The notes: generated by a model from the letters alone, not told the origin. A stretch of DNA of 34,253 bases from an uncultured bacterium (GCA_913009415.1 CAJVYM010000014.1:1-34253); one strand, 5' to 3'; shown: positions 1-7,734, numbered from the stretch's first letter. Numbers and translations are program-made.

Positions 1-65
1 TTGATCTCGCTTGGTAGCTTTCTGAGATTACACAGCAATCACCGCATTGACGGCTCATGGATCTC

Positions 66-102
66 CATTCTTCGTGTCCTTCATGCTTTTCGTGGTGAAT
101 TC
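66..102 (+). repeat. Partial copy of dispersed CTTCGTGGTGAA repeat
   Basis: The stretch from ATTCTTCGTGTCC to TTTTCGTGGTGAATTC resembles the right arm of the large inverted repeat at 19918..20003, which reads ATCTTCGCGTTCTTCGTGGTGAA. It looks like one arm of the same dispersed element. The ORF drawn through it (1..228) has no family resemblance and crosses two repeats and a terminator, so bases 1-251 are treated as non-coding. Confidence 0.5.
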
Positions 103-138
103 TTGGCATCAGTCCCGCGTGAACCGGAACTAGAGGTC

Positions 139-192
139 ACTACCCACTCCTGTCTGCCTCGCCGGCACAGGCAGGCGAAACGACAAGGAACC
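139..192 (+). repeat. Dispersed GC-rich repeat, copy A
   Basis: About 50 bases here (ACTCCTGTCTGC, a variable GC patch, then ACAGGCAGGCGAAACGA and AAGGAACC) recur almost unchanged on the opposite strand at 29253..29306. Differences are concentrated in the centre. The CCTGTCTGC and GCACAGGCAGG arms are partly self-complementary, so the unit may fold as a hairpin. It ends just upstream of a terminator, the kind of intergenic site where REP-like repeats sit. Confidence 0.65.
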
Positions 193-207
193 AAGAAATC
201 AGAATGC

Positions 208-249
208 GGGCGCGTTTTCCAAAGTTGAGGGAAGCGCGCCCATTTTTTT
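208..249 (+). terminator. Intrinsic terminator, probably bidirectional
   Basis: GGGCGCG (208-214) pairs with CGCGCCC (235-241), with an inner TTCC/GGAA pairing, and seven Ts follow at 243-249. On the plus strand this is a classic intrinsic terminator for a gene lying left of the window. On the minus strand it sits directly after the stop of the last ABC transporter gene, so it probably ends that operon too. Confidence 0.75.
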
Positions 250-251
250 GC

Positions 252-917
252 CTATGATTCTGCGTGTTCTCCGAGGCCCGGGATGTGCACCTTCTTCTCC
301 AGTAGGCGTAGCAATTGCGTGATGATGAACACCAGCGCCAGATAGAACAGAGCGACGACGACGTATACCTCGAAGTAGCGGAAGTTATGCGATGCGATGC
401 GTTTTCCCACTCCCATCAGGTCGAGGAGCGTGACCGAGAAGACGATCGACGAGTACTTGAGCATGAGGATCAGCTCGTTTGACCACGAGGGAATGACGAT
501 ACGAAACGCCTGCGGGAGCACGATGTAGCGGGCCGCCTGTGTCAAGGTCATCCCCATCGAGCGGGCGGCGAAGAGTTGTCCGCTCTTTACCGCCTGGATC
601 GCTCCGCGGAAATACTCGGCTTGGTAGGCAGCGGTGTTCAATCCCAGCGCGAGGACACCGCTGGTGAACGCCGAGAAGCTGATCCCCCAGGCGGGGAGGC
701 CGTAGTAGACCATCAGCAATTGCACCAACAATGGGGTGCCTCGGAAGAGCTGGATGTAGATACTGGCCGGTATGGACAGCCACTTCCCGCCGTAGACTCT
801 CATCAGCGCTAGGATGACGCCGAGCACGAAGCCAAACGCAATACACGTTACCGTGATCTCAAGGGTTAGGATGAGTCCGTGCGCCAGTAGAGGGAGCCAC
901 GACCATGAGAAGACCAT
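252..917 (-). CDS. Polar amino acid ABC transporter permease (distal)
   Basis: This inner-membrane permease of the His/Glu/Gln/Arg/opine family has 221 residues, the usual length. It carries about five hydrophobic segments and the conserved EAA loop in the second half (around [21 protein letters not shown]), which docks on the ATPase. It is the last gene of a four-gene minus-strand operon. Its ATG overlaps the ATPase stop as TAATG, and a GGAGAGG ribosome site lies inside the ATPase 3' end. It should form a heterodimer with the permease at 1663..2331. The exact amino acid cannot be read from the sequence. Confidence 0.92.
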   Translation of the reverse strand: MVFSWSWLPLLAHGLILTLEITVTCIAFGFVLGVILALMRVYGGKWLSIPASIYIQLFRGTPLLVQLLMVYYGLPAWGISFSAFTSGVLALGLNTAAYQAEYFRGAIQAVKSGQLFAARSMGMTLTQAARYIVLPQAFRIVIPSWSNELILMLKYSSIVFSVTLLDLMGVGKRIASHNFRYFEVYVVVALFYLALVFIITQLLRLLEKKVHIPGLGEHAES

Positions 918-1666
918 TAGTTCGCCTCTCCGTACAGCTCATTGATCTTGTGCAGGAACTCGCCGGTGCGTGTGCGCTGAGGGTTAGAGAACATCTGTCC
1001 GGGTGTCCCCTGTTCCACGATCACTCCGTTCTCCATGAATATGATCTCATCCGCCACCGAACGGGCGAACCCCATCTCGTGGGTGACGACGAGCATCGTC
1101 ATTCCTTCCTTGGCCAAGTTGATCATCACCGTGAGTACTTCACCGATCAACTCCGGATCGAGCGCTGACGTCGGTTCGTCGAACAGGATCAGCTTGGGTG
1201 ACATAGCAAGCGCTCGGGCTATCGATACTCGCTGCTTCTGCCCGCCGGAGAGTTGCGCCGGATACGCGTTTGCCTTGTCGGTCAGCCCAACACGTTCAAG
1301 CTCCTCCATCGCCAGTTTTGTGGCAGCGTCCTTACTCATCCTCTTAACCTTGATCGGCCCGATGCGCACGTTGCGCAACGCTGTTAAGTGGGAGAAGAGG
1401 TTGAAGCTCTGGAAGACGAACCCCATCTCGGCGCGCAACGCATTGATGTTCGCCTTGGGAGCGGTCACTTCCACGCCGTCCAGCCAGACCTCTCCCGCAT
1501 TGGGAGGGCTCAACCGGTTGATACAACGAAGTAGGGTGCTCTTCCCCGTTCCCGATGGTCCAATTACGACCTTTGTCTCTCTCTGTTCAAGAGAAAATGA
1601 GACACCCTTTAATACCTCTAGTCCTCCATATGTCTTGTGAATATCCTTGACTGCAAGCAGACTCAT
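917..1666 (-). CDS. Polar amino acid ABC transporter ATP-binding protein
   Basis: This is the cytoplasmic ATPase that powers uptake through the two flanking permeases. Of its 249 residues the visible motifs are Walker A (GPSGTGKST), the signature LSGGQKQR, Walker B with [12 protein letters not shown], and the switch histidine in VVTHEM, as in the GlnQ/HisP family. Its start overlaps the upstream permease stop by four bases (ATGA) and its stop overlaps the downstream permease start, so translation is probably coupled. All key motifs are intact. Substrate is not inferable from this subunit. Confidence 0.95.
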   Translation of the reverse strand: MSLLAVKDIHKTYGGLEVLKGVSFSLEQRETKVVIGPSGTGKSTLLRCINRLSPPNAGEVWLDGVEVTAPKANINALRAEMGFVFQSFNLFSHLTALRNVRIGPIKVKRMSKDAATKLAMEELERVGLTDKANAYPAQLSGGQKQRVSIARALAMSPKLILFDEPTSALDPELIGEVLTVMINLAKEGMTMLVVTHEMGFARSVADEIIFMENGVIVEQGTPGQMFSNPQRTRTGEFLHKINELYGEAN

Positions 1667-2331
1667 ACTTCTCTTGTACCTCCTCTCATCATCTGCAATC
1701 CGGGAATCCTCAACCGCTTCTCCAGCCTCCCAAGCCCCCAGTTTCCCGTGTAGGTAAGCACGAGGAAGATTAGCGCAACGGTCAAGTAGGCAAGCATCGC
1801 TAAGTTATAGTGTCGATCAGTGATAATCCGTACCCTGCGCAGCACTTCATTTAGGCCGACAACATAGGCTAGGGTTGTGTCCTTGACGACAGAGGAAAAC
1901 TCGTTCGACCATCCAGCGATGGAGATGCGCAGCGCCTGCGGAATGATGATGTGGAATATGGCGCGAATGCGGGTCATTCCCATGGAGCGTGCGGCCATCA
2001 TCTGCCCGCGTGGTATCGCTTGCAGAGCGCCGCGGAAGATCTGCGATTGGTACGCCGACGAGCGAAGGCCGAGGGCGAGTGAGGCCGCAAAGAATGGAGG
2101 GATATTGACTCCAAACTCCGATGGCCCGAAGTAGAACAGAAAGAGAAGGACAATCGCAGGGATGCCGCGAAAGATCCATGCATAACCAGAGGCGAGTGTG
2201 CCAAAGAATCGCCCGCCATATACCTGCAGCAAAGCGACCAACGTTCCTACGAGGAGCCCGATGATCAACAGAGCGAACAAGAGTTCTACGTTGATCAACA
2301 CGCCACGCAGGAGCATCGGCATGCTTTTCAT
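1663..2331 (-). CDS. Polar amino acid ABC transporter permease (proximal)
   Basis: This second permease of the importer has 222 residues and is homologous to the gene at 252..917. It has the same family features: N-terminal hydrophobic segments, a [16 protein letters not shown]-type second segment and the ATPase-docking EAA loop around [21 protein letters not shown]. It lies between the binding-protein gene and the ATPase. The ATG at 2331 is followed by two further in-frame ATGs (MKSMPM), and the nearest ribosome site is only moderate, so the exact start is slightly uncertain. A stable hairpin separates it from the binding-protein gene. Confidence 0.92.
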   Translation of the reverse strand: MKSMPMLLRGVLINVELLFALLIIGLLVGTLVALLQVYGGRFFGTLASGYAWIFRGIPAIVLLFLFYFGPSEFGVNIPPFFAASLALGLRSSAYQSQIFRGALQAIPRGQMMAARSMGMTRIRAIFHIIIPQALRISIAGWSNEFSSVVKDTTLAYVVGLNEVLRRVRIITDRHYNLAMLAYLTVALIFLVLTYTGNWGLGRLEKRLRIPGLQMMRGGTREV

Positions 2332-2376
2332 GATAACAGTGATTCCTGCTATGAGAACCTCCCTCTACGAAACGAG

Positions 2377-2406
2377 ACAGGGGCCTCGTGCGGAGGAGGC
2401 CCCTGT
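2377..2406 (-). terminator. Intercistronic hairpin in the ABC operon
   Basis: ACAGGGGCCTC and GAGGCCCCTGT form a perfect 11-bp stem with an 8-base loop, just after the binding-protein stop on the minus strand. There is no strong T-run after it. It is therefore more likely a partial terminator or mRNA-stabilising hairpin that raises binding-protein yield over the membrane subunits, as is known for other binding-protein operons. The functional role is inferred. Confidence 0.7.
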
Positions 2407-2424
2407 TAGTGAAGTATGCGTTTT

Positions 2425-3330
2425 CTACTTGGTCGCTTCTTCCGCGAACTTCGCGGCAAACGCCTTTACGTTCTTGTCCACAAGGAGGAGGTCCTTGCTT
2501 GCAAGCCAAGCAGCCTCGATCTTGTCGTTTGTCGGCCCAAAGTAGGCCTTCAGGAGGTTATCCCAGACACTACCCGGGGTGACAACCAACTTTTGCAGCC
2601 CACCAGCCGTTGGCAAGACCTGCAGCCCGAGCTTTGCCATGCCGTCATTGAGCTTGGGTAGAATGCCCTTCGGATCACCCTTGGCGACGAGGAAACCGAA
2701 GTACTCGTTAGTGTTGATCACGCCGGCTATTGTCAGCAAGTTTGGATAGGCGGCCAACGAGGACTGCGATGCGGGTTCATCCTGAATGACAGCGTCAATC
2801 CGCTTATTCACCAGGTCGAGGATCGCGGTCGGGTAGTACTCGTATCCCTTCACTGTAATCCCGATCCCGTTCTTGTCGGCCCAGTCGAATCCGGTCGTGC
2901 CATTCTGCGCACCGACCGCCTTCGTCGGACCCTTCCCGGCGAGGGCACTCACGATGTTCAACCCTGAGTCCTTGCGGATGACAACCGCCTGGTTGGACAG
3001 ATAATACGGTTGTGAGAAGTCGACCGACTTTGCCCGATCAGCGGTAATCGTGAATCCTGATGCACCGATATCCGCCTTTCCGCTCTTCACCGTGTCGATG
3101 ATGGTGTCAAACGAAGTATTCCTGATCTCTACATCGAATCCCTCCACAATCCCGATGCAGCGTACCACATCAAGGTCAAAGCCGAAGAATTGGCCGTCCG
3201 CGGTCACCATCTCAAACGGTGCCCACGGAATATCCGACGCAACGATGTACTTATCACTCGCGAAGGCAAATACCGCTCCCAGGAGCAGGACCATGCTCAG
3301 CGCGACCACACCAATAAACAACTTTTTCAT
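2425..3330 (-). CDS. Amino acid ABC transporter substrate-binding protein
   Basis: This is the exported solute receptor of the importer, family 3 (SBP_bac_3). The 301 residues open with a clear signal peptide (MKKLFIGVVALSMVLLLG, ending near FAFA) and no lipobox cysteine, so it is probably soluble or anchored by the peptide. Family landmarks are WAPFEMV near the N-terminus, GFDLDVV, and DIGASGFTITADRAKSVDFSQPYY. A strong ribosome site (GGGAGGTG) precedes the ATG. It is first in the operon, with the ATPase and two permeases following. The ligand is probably a polar amino acid, not further specified. Confidence 0.93.
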   Translation of the reverse strand: MKKLFIGVVALSMVLLLGAVFAFASDKYIVASDIPWAPFEMVTADGQFFGFDLDVVRCIGIVEGFDVEIRNTSFDTIIDTVKSGKADIGASGFTITADRAKSVDFSQPYYLSNQAVVIRKDSGLNIVSALAGKGPTKAVGAQNGTTGFDWADKNGIGITVKGYEYYPTAILDLVNKRIDAVIQDEPASQSSLAAYPNLLTIAGVINTNEYFGFLVAKGDPKGILPKLNDGMAKLGLQVLPTAGGLQKLVVTPGSVWDNLLKAYFGPTNDKIEAAWLASKDLLLVDKNVKAFAAKFAEEATK

Positions 3331-3355
3331 AGATCACACCTCCCTAATTGCTCCC

Positions 3356-3385
3356 AGCCTAGCACAATGCGTGCCTTCAAGTCAA
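3356..3385 (-). promoter_or_regulatory. Candidate promoter of the ABC operon
   Basis: On the minus strand TTGACT (3385-3380) is followed after 18 bases by TAGGCT (3361-3356), close upstream of the binding-protein ribosome site. The -35 box is good and the -10 box is weak (3 of 6), so this is tentative. Confidence 0.35.
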
Positions 3386-3411
3386 GTGCCATCGTCAATA
3401 GTATGGAACCT

Positions 3412-3421
3412 GACACGTGTC
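3412..3421. promoter_or_regulatory. Perfect palindrome in a divergent intergenic region
   Basis: GACACGTGTC is a perfect 10-bp palindrome, flanked by GGAA on the left and TTCC on the right at nearly equal distance. It lies between the divergently read ABC operon and the exported protein gene at 3522, behind the candidate minus-strand promoter. It could be an operator, but no regulator is identifiable nearby. Confidence 0.3.
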
Positions 3422-3521
3422 CCGCTTCCACCGGACAAACCTGCAGATCTCCGCGCTCCTCTTTCCCCGCGTGGTGAGGGCGCGTTGCATACCATCCACA
3501 TGAAGCCTTAAGGAGGTTGCC

Positions 3522-4721
3522 ATGGCGCGGATCTATATCTACTTTACAGTCTTTCTCTTGCTGATCGTTTCATTAGCAACAGGGGCAATGGCTGACGATG
3601 CCTGTTGTCCCCCGGGTTCGGGACTGGGGTTTTCGGGGAGCGTCGGACTTGAGGTCACGTTCACTCCGATTCCTCCCCTGTCGTACAACATTGAGTCAGG
3701 GCTGTCGCTCTCCCTCAGTGTGTCCGGCCTCACGTTCACGTCGCGGACAGTCTTTGACCTAGCGGGTTTTCAGTCGCAGGGCGTCTCGGTGGATGTCAGC
3801 TTGGGCTCGGTTCAGATCGGCGATGACATCCTGTTTGACCCGTACTTCAGTTGGAACGATCTCTCCGTTGCTGCGCAGGTCGTGGGGATCGAGATAGGAA
3901 CCGATCTGATACTTGCTGATATTGGAAGCGTGCAGACGCCAGAATACAGCATGGCCGCTGTCCTGAAGCTTTCAAGCGGGGTCAACTGTGGGTTCTCCAT
4001 CACCACGCTCACCGGGTTCGGTGCAACCGACCTCGTGAACATGCTCGGTGGGATCGACGCTCCCTTCTCGCATGACCTATTAAGCCTGTTCTATCATACC
4101 CAAGGGCTCTTTGCGAGCAGCGCATCGACCAAGGTAACCGTTGTCTCCGGCTTCTACTTCGAGGAGGAACTGGTGCGCTTGCAGATGGATTACATGGGGC
4201 TTCTGTCGAGCAGCACTACGTGGTTCAACTTCACTGGGTTCGCAGGGGAAGTCCTGGAGGTCGGCTATCGGTTTGAAGAACCGTCCCTTGCCTTCCTTTC
4301 AGTGATCAAGATCGATGGCTCCTTCTCAGTGAGCGCCCTCGACTTCATCCTCGACTTGCAGATCGATCCCGTGCGCTTCACTAGCCACACGAGCTTCGCT
4401 GCCACGGTACCGCCAGCCACACTGCCGATCTCATTCTCCGGGCAGGGATTCGCCCTCTCATTTGCGGTGTGTGACCAGGTGACGCTGACCTCGACGACAC
4501 TCTTTGATGCCACGTTCATGTTCGCGCAGCAGGACCTGGCTATCGAGGCGAAGATCGATCCGGTCACCTTGACGAGCCTCACCACATTTGATTCAAGCGG
4601 CTTCTCCGGCGAGTGGATCAAGGCGGAAGTTACCTTCTCTGGCGTGAACCTATACACGCGCGCAGGCTTTGACTTTAGTGGGATAATCTCCGTCTCTTTC
4701 GGTTTTGAGCTGACGTTCTAG
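3522..4721 (+). CDS. Exported beta-rich protein of unknown function
   Basis: I do not recognise the family. The 399 residues begin with a signal peptide (YFTVFLLLIVSLATGAMA) followed by DDACCPPGSG. The rest is rich in Ser, Thr, Phe and Leu with alternating hydrophobic residues and almost no long helices. A loose repeat is visible: LTFTSRTVFDLAGF, VTLTSTTLFDATF and VTLTSLTTFDSSGF, with related strands between. The protein ends in FGFELTF; a terminal Phe after an alternating strand is typical of outer-membrane barrels. A porin-like or surface protein is the best inference. A strong ribosome site (AAGGAGG) supports the ATG. It is followed after six bases by a sigma-like gene. Confidence 0.8.
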   Translation: MARIYIYFTVFLLLIVSLATGAMADDACCPPGSGLGFSGSVGLEVTFTPIPPLSYNIESGLSLSLSVSGLTFTSRTVFDLAGFQSQGVSVDVSLGSVQIGDDILFDPYFSWNDLSVAAQVVGIEIGTDLILADIGSVQTPEYSMAAVLKLSSGVNCGFSITTLTGFGATDLVNMLGGIDAPFSHDLLSLFYHTQGLFASSASTKVTVVSGFYFEEELVRLQMDYMGLLSSSTTWFNFTGFAGEVLEVGYRFEEPSLAFLSVIKIDGSFSVSALDFILDLQIDPVRFTSHTSFAATVPPATLPISFSGQGFALSFAVCDQVTLTSTTLFDATFMFAQQDLAIEAKIDPVTLTSLTTFDSSGFSGEWIKAEVTFSGVNLYTRAGFDFSGIISVSFGFELTF

Positions 4722-4727
4722 AGCGAG

Positions 4728-5411
4728 ATGGCAGAGGAAACGCGCCACCGACAACGAAGCATCGATGACCTCCTTGCGCTGTTGGCGGCGCACCCGGATG
4801 ATGAGGACAAGATTCGCGAGAAGATCCTGGAGCGTACGACGTTCTTGATCGACGATACGATCGATGAGGCTTTCTCTCACAGCGGTTTTTCACATGAGGA
4901 TCTGTTTCGTGCCGGCTACCTCGGCCTGTTGAATGCGACGTACAACATCGAGTTCGCGCGAGAGAAGGAGTTCTACGACTACGCGAAGAACCTGATCAAG
5001 GGAGAAATCCGCCAGCACATCCGAAGCCACGTCAAGCGGGCCGAGTTTCCACACTGGATGAAGGGGTTGAACCGACAGATCGAGGAGACGCAGGTTCGCC
5101 TGCTACGTGAGCTTGATCGGCTCCCAAGCCTTGCGGAGCTCTCGGACGCAGTTAACCTCACCGAGGAGGGGATCGCGGAGATCCTCAAGGCGCGCGAGGC
5201 GCTAAACTACGTCTCGATCGACGAAGTGCAGCGGCGGAACGACCCCCTGCCGGAGATCGACCAATCGAAGATCAGGAACAAGCGACCGGAGGCATTTCCC
5301 ATCCAGTATCGGATTCGAATCGCAACCGCGCTGGAGAAACTTGGAGATCTGCAGCAGTACCTGTTCAAGAACCTCTTCTCATCGGAGCACGATCAACAAA
5401 GCGATCGGTGA
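4728..5411 (+). CDS. Sigma-70-like protein lacking region 4.2
   Basis: The 227 residues contain a recognisable sigma region 2 (EDLFRAGYLGLLNATYNIE then FYDYAKNLIKGEIRQHIRSH, about residues 58-105) and a region 3-like helix-turn-helix (LPSLAELSDAVNLTEEGIAEIL). The tail only reaches the start of region 4 (ALEKLGDLQQYLFKNLF) and stops where the -35-binding helix-turn-helix should begin. The reading frame ends cleanly, and neither other frame restores region 4. It could be a variant sigma factor, a sigma-like regulator or a truncated gene. It is packed between the exported protein and the CPBP protease, with 6-base spacings on both sides. Confidence 0.75.
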   Translation: MAEETRHRQRSIDDLLALLAAHPDDEDKIREKILERTTFLIDDTIDEAFSHSGFSHEDLFRAGYLGLLNATYNIEFAREKEFYDYAKNLIKGEIRQHIRSHVKRAEFPHWMKGLNRQIEETQVRLLRELDRLPSLAELSDAVNLTEEGIAEILKAREALNYVSIDEVQRRNDPLPEIDQSKIRNKRPEAFPIQYRIRIATALEKLGDLQQYLFKNLFSSEHDQQSDR

Positions 5412-5417
5412 CCTCCG

Positions 5418-6332
5418 TTGAGGGCCGCTCTTTCCACGCGTTTGTGGCCAATCGTGCGTGCCCTTGCCCTGCAGGCGCTCGATTGGAGTGGCTGGGCCGC
5501 GTTTCTGCCCACACTCGCCGTCTTGGCCGTTACCTCTCATACCTTCGGTTGGCCATCGCTCAGCCCGGATCATGCGCACCTGCTGATCACCCCGGAGGTG
5601 CGCGTTTGGCTGATGGTGATCGCTCAACTCACTGGACTGTCGATGTTCGTCCTTTCCTGGCGGCTGATAGAGCACAAGACGCTCCCCGACATGCTCCTGG
5701 ATCACTCCCGTGACCTGTTGCGCCCGCTCATGCTCGGCCTCTCCTCCGGGGCGGGGGCGATCTCCCTGGTCGCGCTGGGGATTATGGCAAGCGGATCCCT
5801 GCGCCTAACATGGGGAAGCCCCGCCATCTCGGGGCACGCCACACTTGCGGGAGTGGGCTTCCTGATCGCCACTTCTTTCCTCGGACCGCTCACAGAGGAG
5901 ATCGAATCGCGCGGATACCTGTTTCAAAACGTCTTCCGCGGCTGGGGAACTGCAGTGGCAACGATCGTCACCGCGCTCGTCTTTGCCGCCAGGCACCTGC
6001 AGAATCCGAACGTGAGCGCACTCGGCATCATCAACATCGCTCTCATCTCGATCGGGCTAACGCTGGGGATGTTGCGCCTACGGTCACTGTGGTACACGAT
6101 TGGGTGGCACATCGCCTGGAATTTTTCTCTCTTGTTCATTTTCGGATTTGCAAACTCTGGCTATTCTCTGGAAACGTTCAGCCTTTCTGGAATGAGTCTC
6201 TTCTCCTCTACACTATCCGGGCGAGCTTGGCTGACCGGTGGCGGCTTCGGCCCCGAGGGGAGCGTTGTTGCTACCAGCGTGATACTGCTTCAGATCGTTA
6301 TTATGTGGAGAATTCCCGCCAAGGCTTCTTGA
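5418..6332 (+). CDS. CPBP-family intramembrane metalloprotease
   Basis: This multi-pass membrane protein of 304 residues has the three motifs of the CPBP/CAAX-protease (ABI) family: EExxxR at E160-E161-R165 (TEEIESR), a histidine in VFAARH at H193, and HxxxN at H231-N235 (HIAWN). These glutamates and histidines place the metal in the membrane in characterised members. The start is a TTG with a modest GGTGA ribosome site overlapping the sigma-like stop, and no better start is in frame nearby. Substrates are unknown. The tRNA-Met promoter overlaps its last codons. Confidence 0.85.
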   Translation: MRAALSTRLWPIVRALALQALDWSGWAAFLPTLAVLAVTSHTFGWPSLSPDHAHLLITPEVRVWLMVIAQLTGLSMFVLSWRLIEHKTLPDMLLDHSRDLLRPLMLGLSSGAGAISLVALGIMASGSLRLTWGSPAISGHATLAGVGFLIATSFLGPLTEEIESRGYLFQNVFRGWGTAVATIVTALVFAARHLQNPNVSALGIINIALISIGLTLGMLRLRSLWYTIGWHIAWNFSLLFIFGFANSGYSLETFSLSGMSLFSSTLSGRAWLTGGGFGPEGSVVATSVILLQIVIMWRIPAKAS

Positions 6333-6357
6333 CAGGCAGGCCGGGCTGGCCTATAGT
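6329..6357 (+). promoter_or_regulatory. Sigma-70-type promoter of tRNA-Met
   Basis: A perfect TTGACA (6329-6334) is separated by exactly 17 bases from TATAGT (6352-6357, five of six consensus). Initiation would fall near 6364, nine bases before the tRNA. It may also supply the RNase H-like and dtd genes by read-through, because no terminator is visible after the tRNA. Confidence 0.8.
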
Positions 6358-6372
6358 CGATTATTGTAATAA

Positions 6373-6444
6373 GGGTCCATAGCTCAGCGGCAGAGCAACC
6401 GGCTCATAACCGGTCGGTCCCAGGTTCGAACCCTGGTGGGCCCA
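6373..6444 (+). tRNA. tRNA-Met (anticodon CAT)
   Basis: The 72 bases fold as a full cloverleaf. The acceptor GGGTCCA pairs with TGGGCCC with one G-T pair, the anticodon arm is ACCGG/CCGGT around loop CTCATAA, and the T arm is CCAGG-TTCGAAC-CCTGG. The anticodon is CAT. The acceptor begins with a G-C pair, so it is not a typical initiator. It could be elongator Met, or tRNA-Ile whose CAT is modified to lysidine; the sequence alone does not decide. The 3' CCA is not encoded. Confidence 0.95.
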
Positions 6445-6450
6445 CAGGAC

Positions 6451-6972
6451 ATGGAAAAGCTGTTTGTATACACCGACGCACGTGCGCAGAATGATCCGGG
6501 CGAAGCTGGGATCGGTATAGCGATTACCGACAAAGACGGAAACGCCATCGAGGAGATCGCGCGCCTCATTGGGCGTGCTACGTCGCGGATCGCACGTTAC
6601 CGTGCCCTGATCGAAGGCGCACGAGCAGCACTCGCCTACTCTCCGCAATCAGTGATCTTCTTCTCCAACGACCAACACCTGGTAAACCACTTAAACGGGG
6701 TGTTTGCCACCAGGGAGCCTCACCTCAAACACCTCTTGGAGATCGCACGTGGGATCCTGGAGAACTTCCCGCAATGGCGAGTGAACTTCATCGATCAGAA
6801 CGTGAACCAGCAGGCTTCTCATCTCGTCGAACAGGCGTTTCACGACAACGCTCGGGCAAAGATGAGTCGTGAGCACCTGGAGCTGCGTCTACTGGCGCGC
6901 GTAGCCACACTCGACGATGCTCGCCTGGAGCAACTGATAGAGTTCGCCGAGAGGCTAGAGAAGAGAGACTGA
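6451..6972 (+). CDS. RNase HI-fold protein with altered catalytic residues
   Basis: The 173 residues match the RNase H-like (reverse-transcriptase-like) fold: FVYTDARAQND at the first strand, GIGIAITDKDG, ARYRALIEGARAAL for the central helix and FFSNDQHLVNHLNG for the fourth strand. The first aspartate is kept. The helix glutamate (usually in AEYRAL) is arginine here, and the strand-4 Asp appears shifted by one residue (SND rather than SDS), so classical two-metal catalysis may be lost. The track start at 6436 lies inside the tRNA, so the ATG at 6451 is chosen. It sits between tRNA-Met and dtd and may bind rather than cut nucleic acid. Confidence 0.75.
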   Translation: MEKLFVYTDARAQNDPGEAGIGIAITDKDGNAIEEIARLIGRATSRIARYRALIEGARAALAYSPQSVIFFSNDQHLVNHLNGVFATREPHLKHLLEIARGILENFPQWRVNFIDQNVNQQASHLVEQAFHDNARAKMSREHLELRLLARVATLDDARLEQLIEFAERLEKRD

Positions 6973-6974
6973 CG

Positions 6975-7433
6975 ATGCGCATCGTCTTGCAGCGTGTCAG
7001 CAGGGGAGAGGTGCGTGTCGACGGGCAGGCGGTCGCCGCGATAGGAAGAGGGGTCGTCCTTCTTGTTGGCTTCACTCACGATGACAGCGAGGATCTCTTC
7101 GCGCGCGCAGTGGATAAGATCGTTGATCTACGGATCTTCGAGGATGAAGGCGGGAAGATGAATAGATCGTTGCGCGATATCTCAGGTGAGGTCATCGCAG
7201 TCCCTCAGTTCACGCTGTACGGGAGCACGAAGAAGGGGCGTCGGCCAAGCTTCGCCCATGCCGCCCTCCCGCAACACGCGGCGAGGTTGTTTGATCTATT
7301 CGTCGATGCGCTGAGCAAAACAGGGGTGCCGGTGCAGAGTGGCGTATTTGGCGCTCACATGGAAGTTGACTTGATAAACGACGGGCCGGTCACGTTCGTT
7401 CTCGACCTTGCGCCTCCTGTTAGGAGCGGCTAA
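6975..7433 (+). CDS. dtd: D-aminoacyl-tRNA deacylase
   Basis: This enzyme removes D-amino acids (and glycine from mischarged tRNA-Ala) wrongly attached to tRNA. At 152 residues it has the family length. The motifs are MRIVLQRVSRGEV at the start, VPQFTLYGSTKKGRRPSF for the SQFTL region and NDGPVTF for the Gly-cisPro motif that holds the D-amino acid. It starts two bases after the RNase H-like gene stops, so the two are co-transcribed, probably with tRNA-Met upstream. Ser is replaced by Pro in the SQFTL position. Confidence 0.95.
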   Translation: MRIVLQRVSRGEVRVDGQAVAAIGRGVVLLVGFTHDDSEDLFARAVDKIVDLRIFEDEGGKMNRSLRDISGEVIAVPQFTLYGSTKKGRRPSFAHAALPQHAARLFDLFVDALSKTGVPVQSGVFGAHMEVDLINDGPVTFVLDLAPPVRSG

Positions 7434-7529
7434 ACTCTCTTTAACAATTGGATTGCAAATCAACTTCTGCAAGGCATTTCTCTCTTGCTAAGAAACTTTG
7501 TAGGGTGTTCTTAAGTATAAGGAGGAACA

Positions 7530-7718
7530 ATGGCGGTCCCCAAATATCGTACTTCGCGCTCTAAGGGGCGGATGCGGCGCACGCACTACGGCGCGAGCGT
7601 ACTGGCATCGATGGAATGTCCCCACTGTCACGAGCCGAAGCTCCCACATCGCGTATGCCCACACTGCGGATATTACAACGGAATGGAAATCGTCGCTAAA
7701 TCCAAGGGAGAGGACTAG
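7530..7718 (+). CDS. rpmF: 50S ribosomal protein L32
   Basis: The 62-residue protein begins MAVPKYRTSRSKGRMRR, the standard L32 N-terminus, and has two CPHC pairs separated by about ten residues, the zinc-binding form of L32. AAGGAGG lies seven bases before the ATG. About 100 bases separate it from dtd. It is not followed by plsX or fab genes, its usual partners; a hairpin follows instead. Confidence 0.96.
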   Translation: MAVPKYRTSRSKGRMRRTHYGASVLASMECPHCHEPKLPHRVCPHCGYYNGMEIVAKSKGED

Positions 7719-7734
7719 CGCCAACAAGAATGCG

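Noticed and set aside
1-228. 75-residue ORF at the left edge
   Set aside because: It crosses two dispersed repeats and runs into a terminator; translation is not protein-like.
6436-6450. Upstream start of the RNase H-like gene
   Set aside because: The GTG lies inside the tRNA T arm and acceptor stem; the ATG at 6451 is the sensible start.
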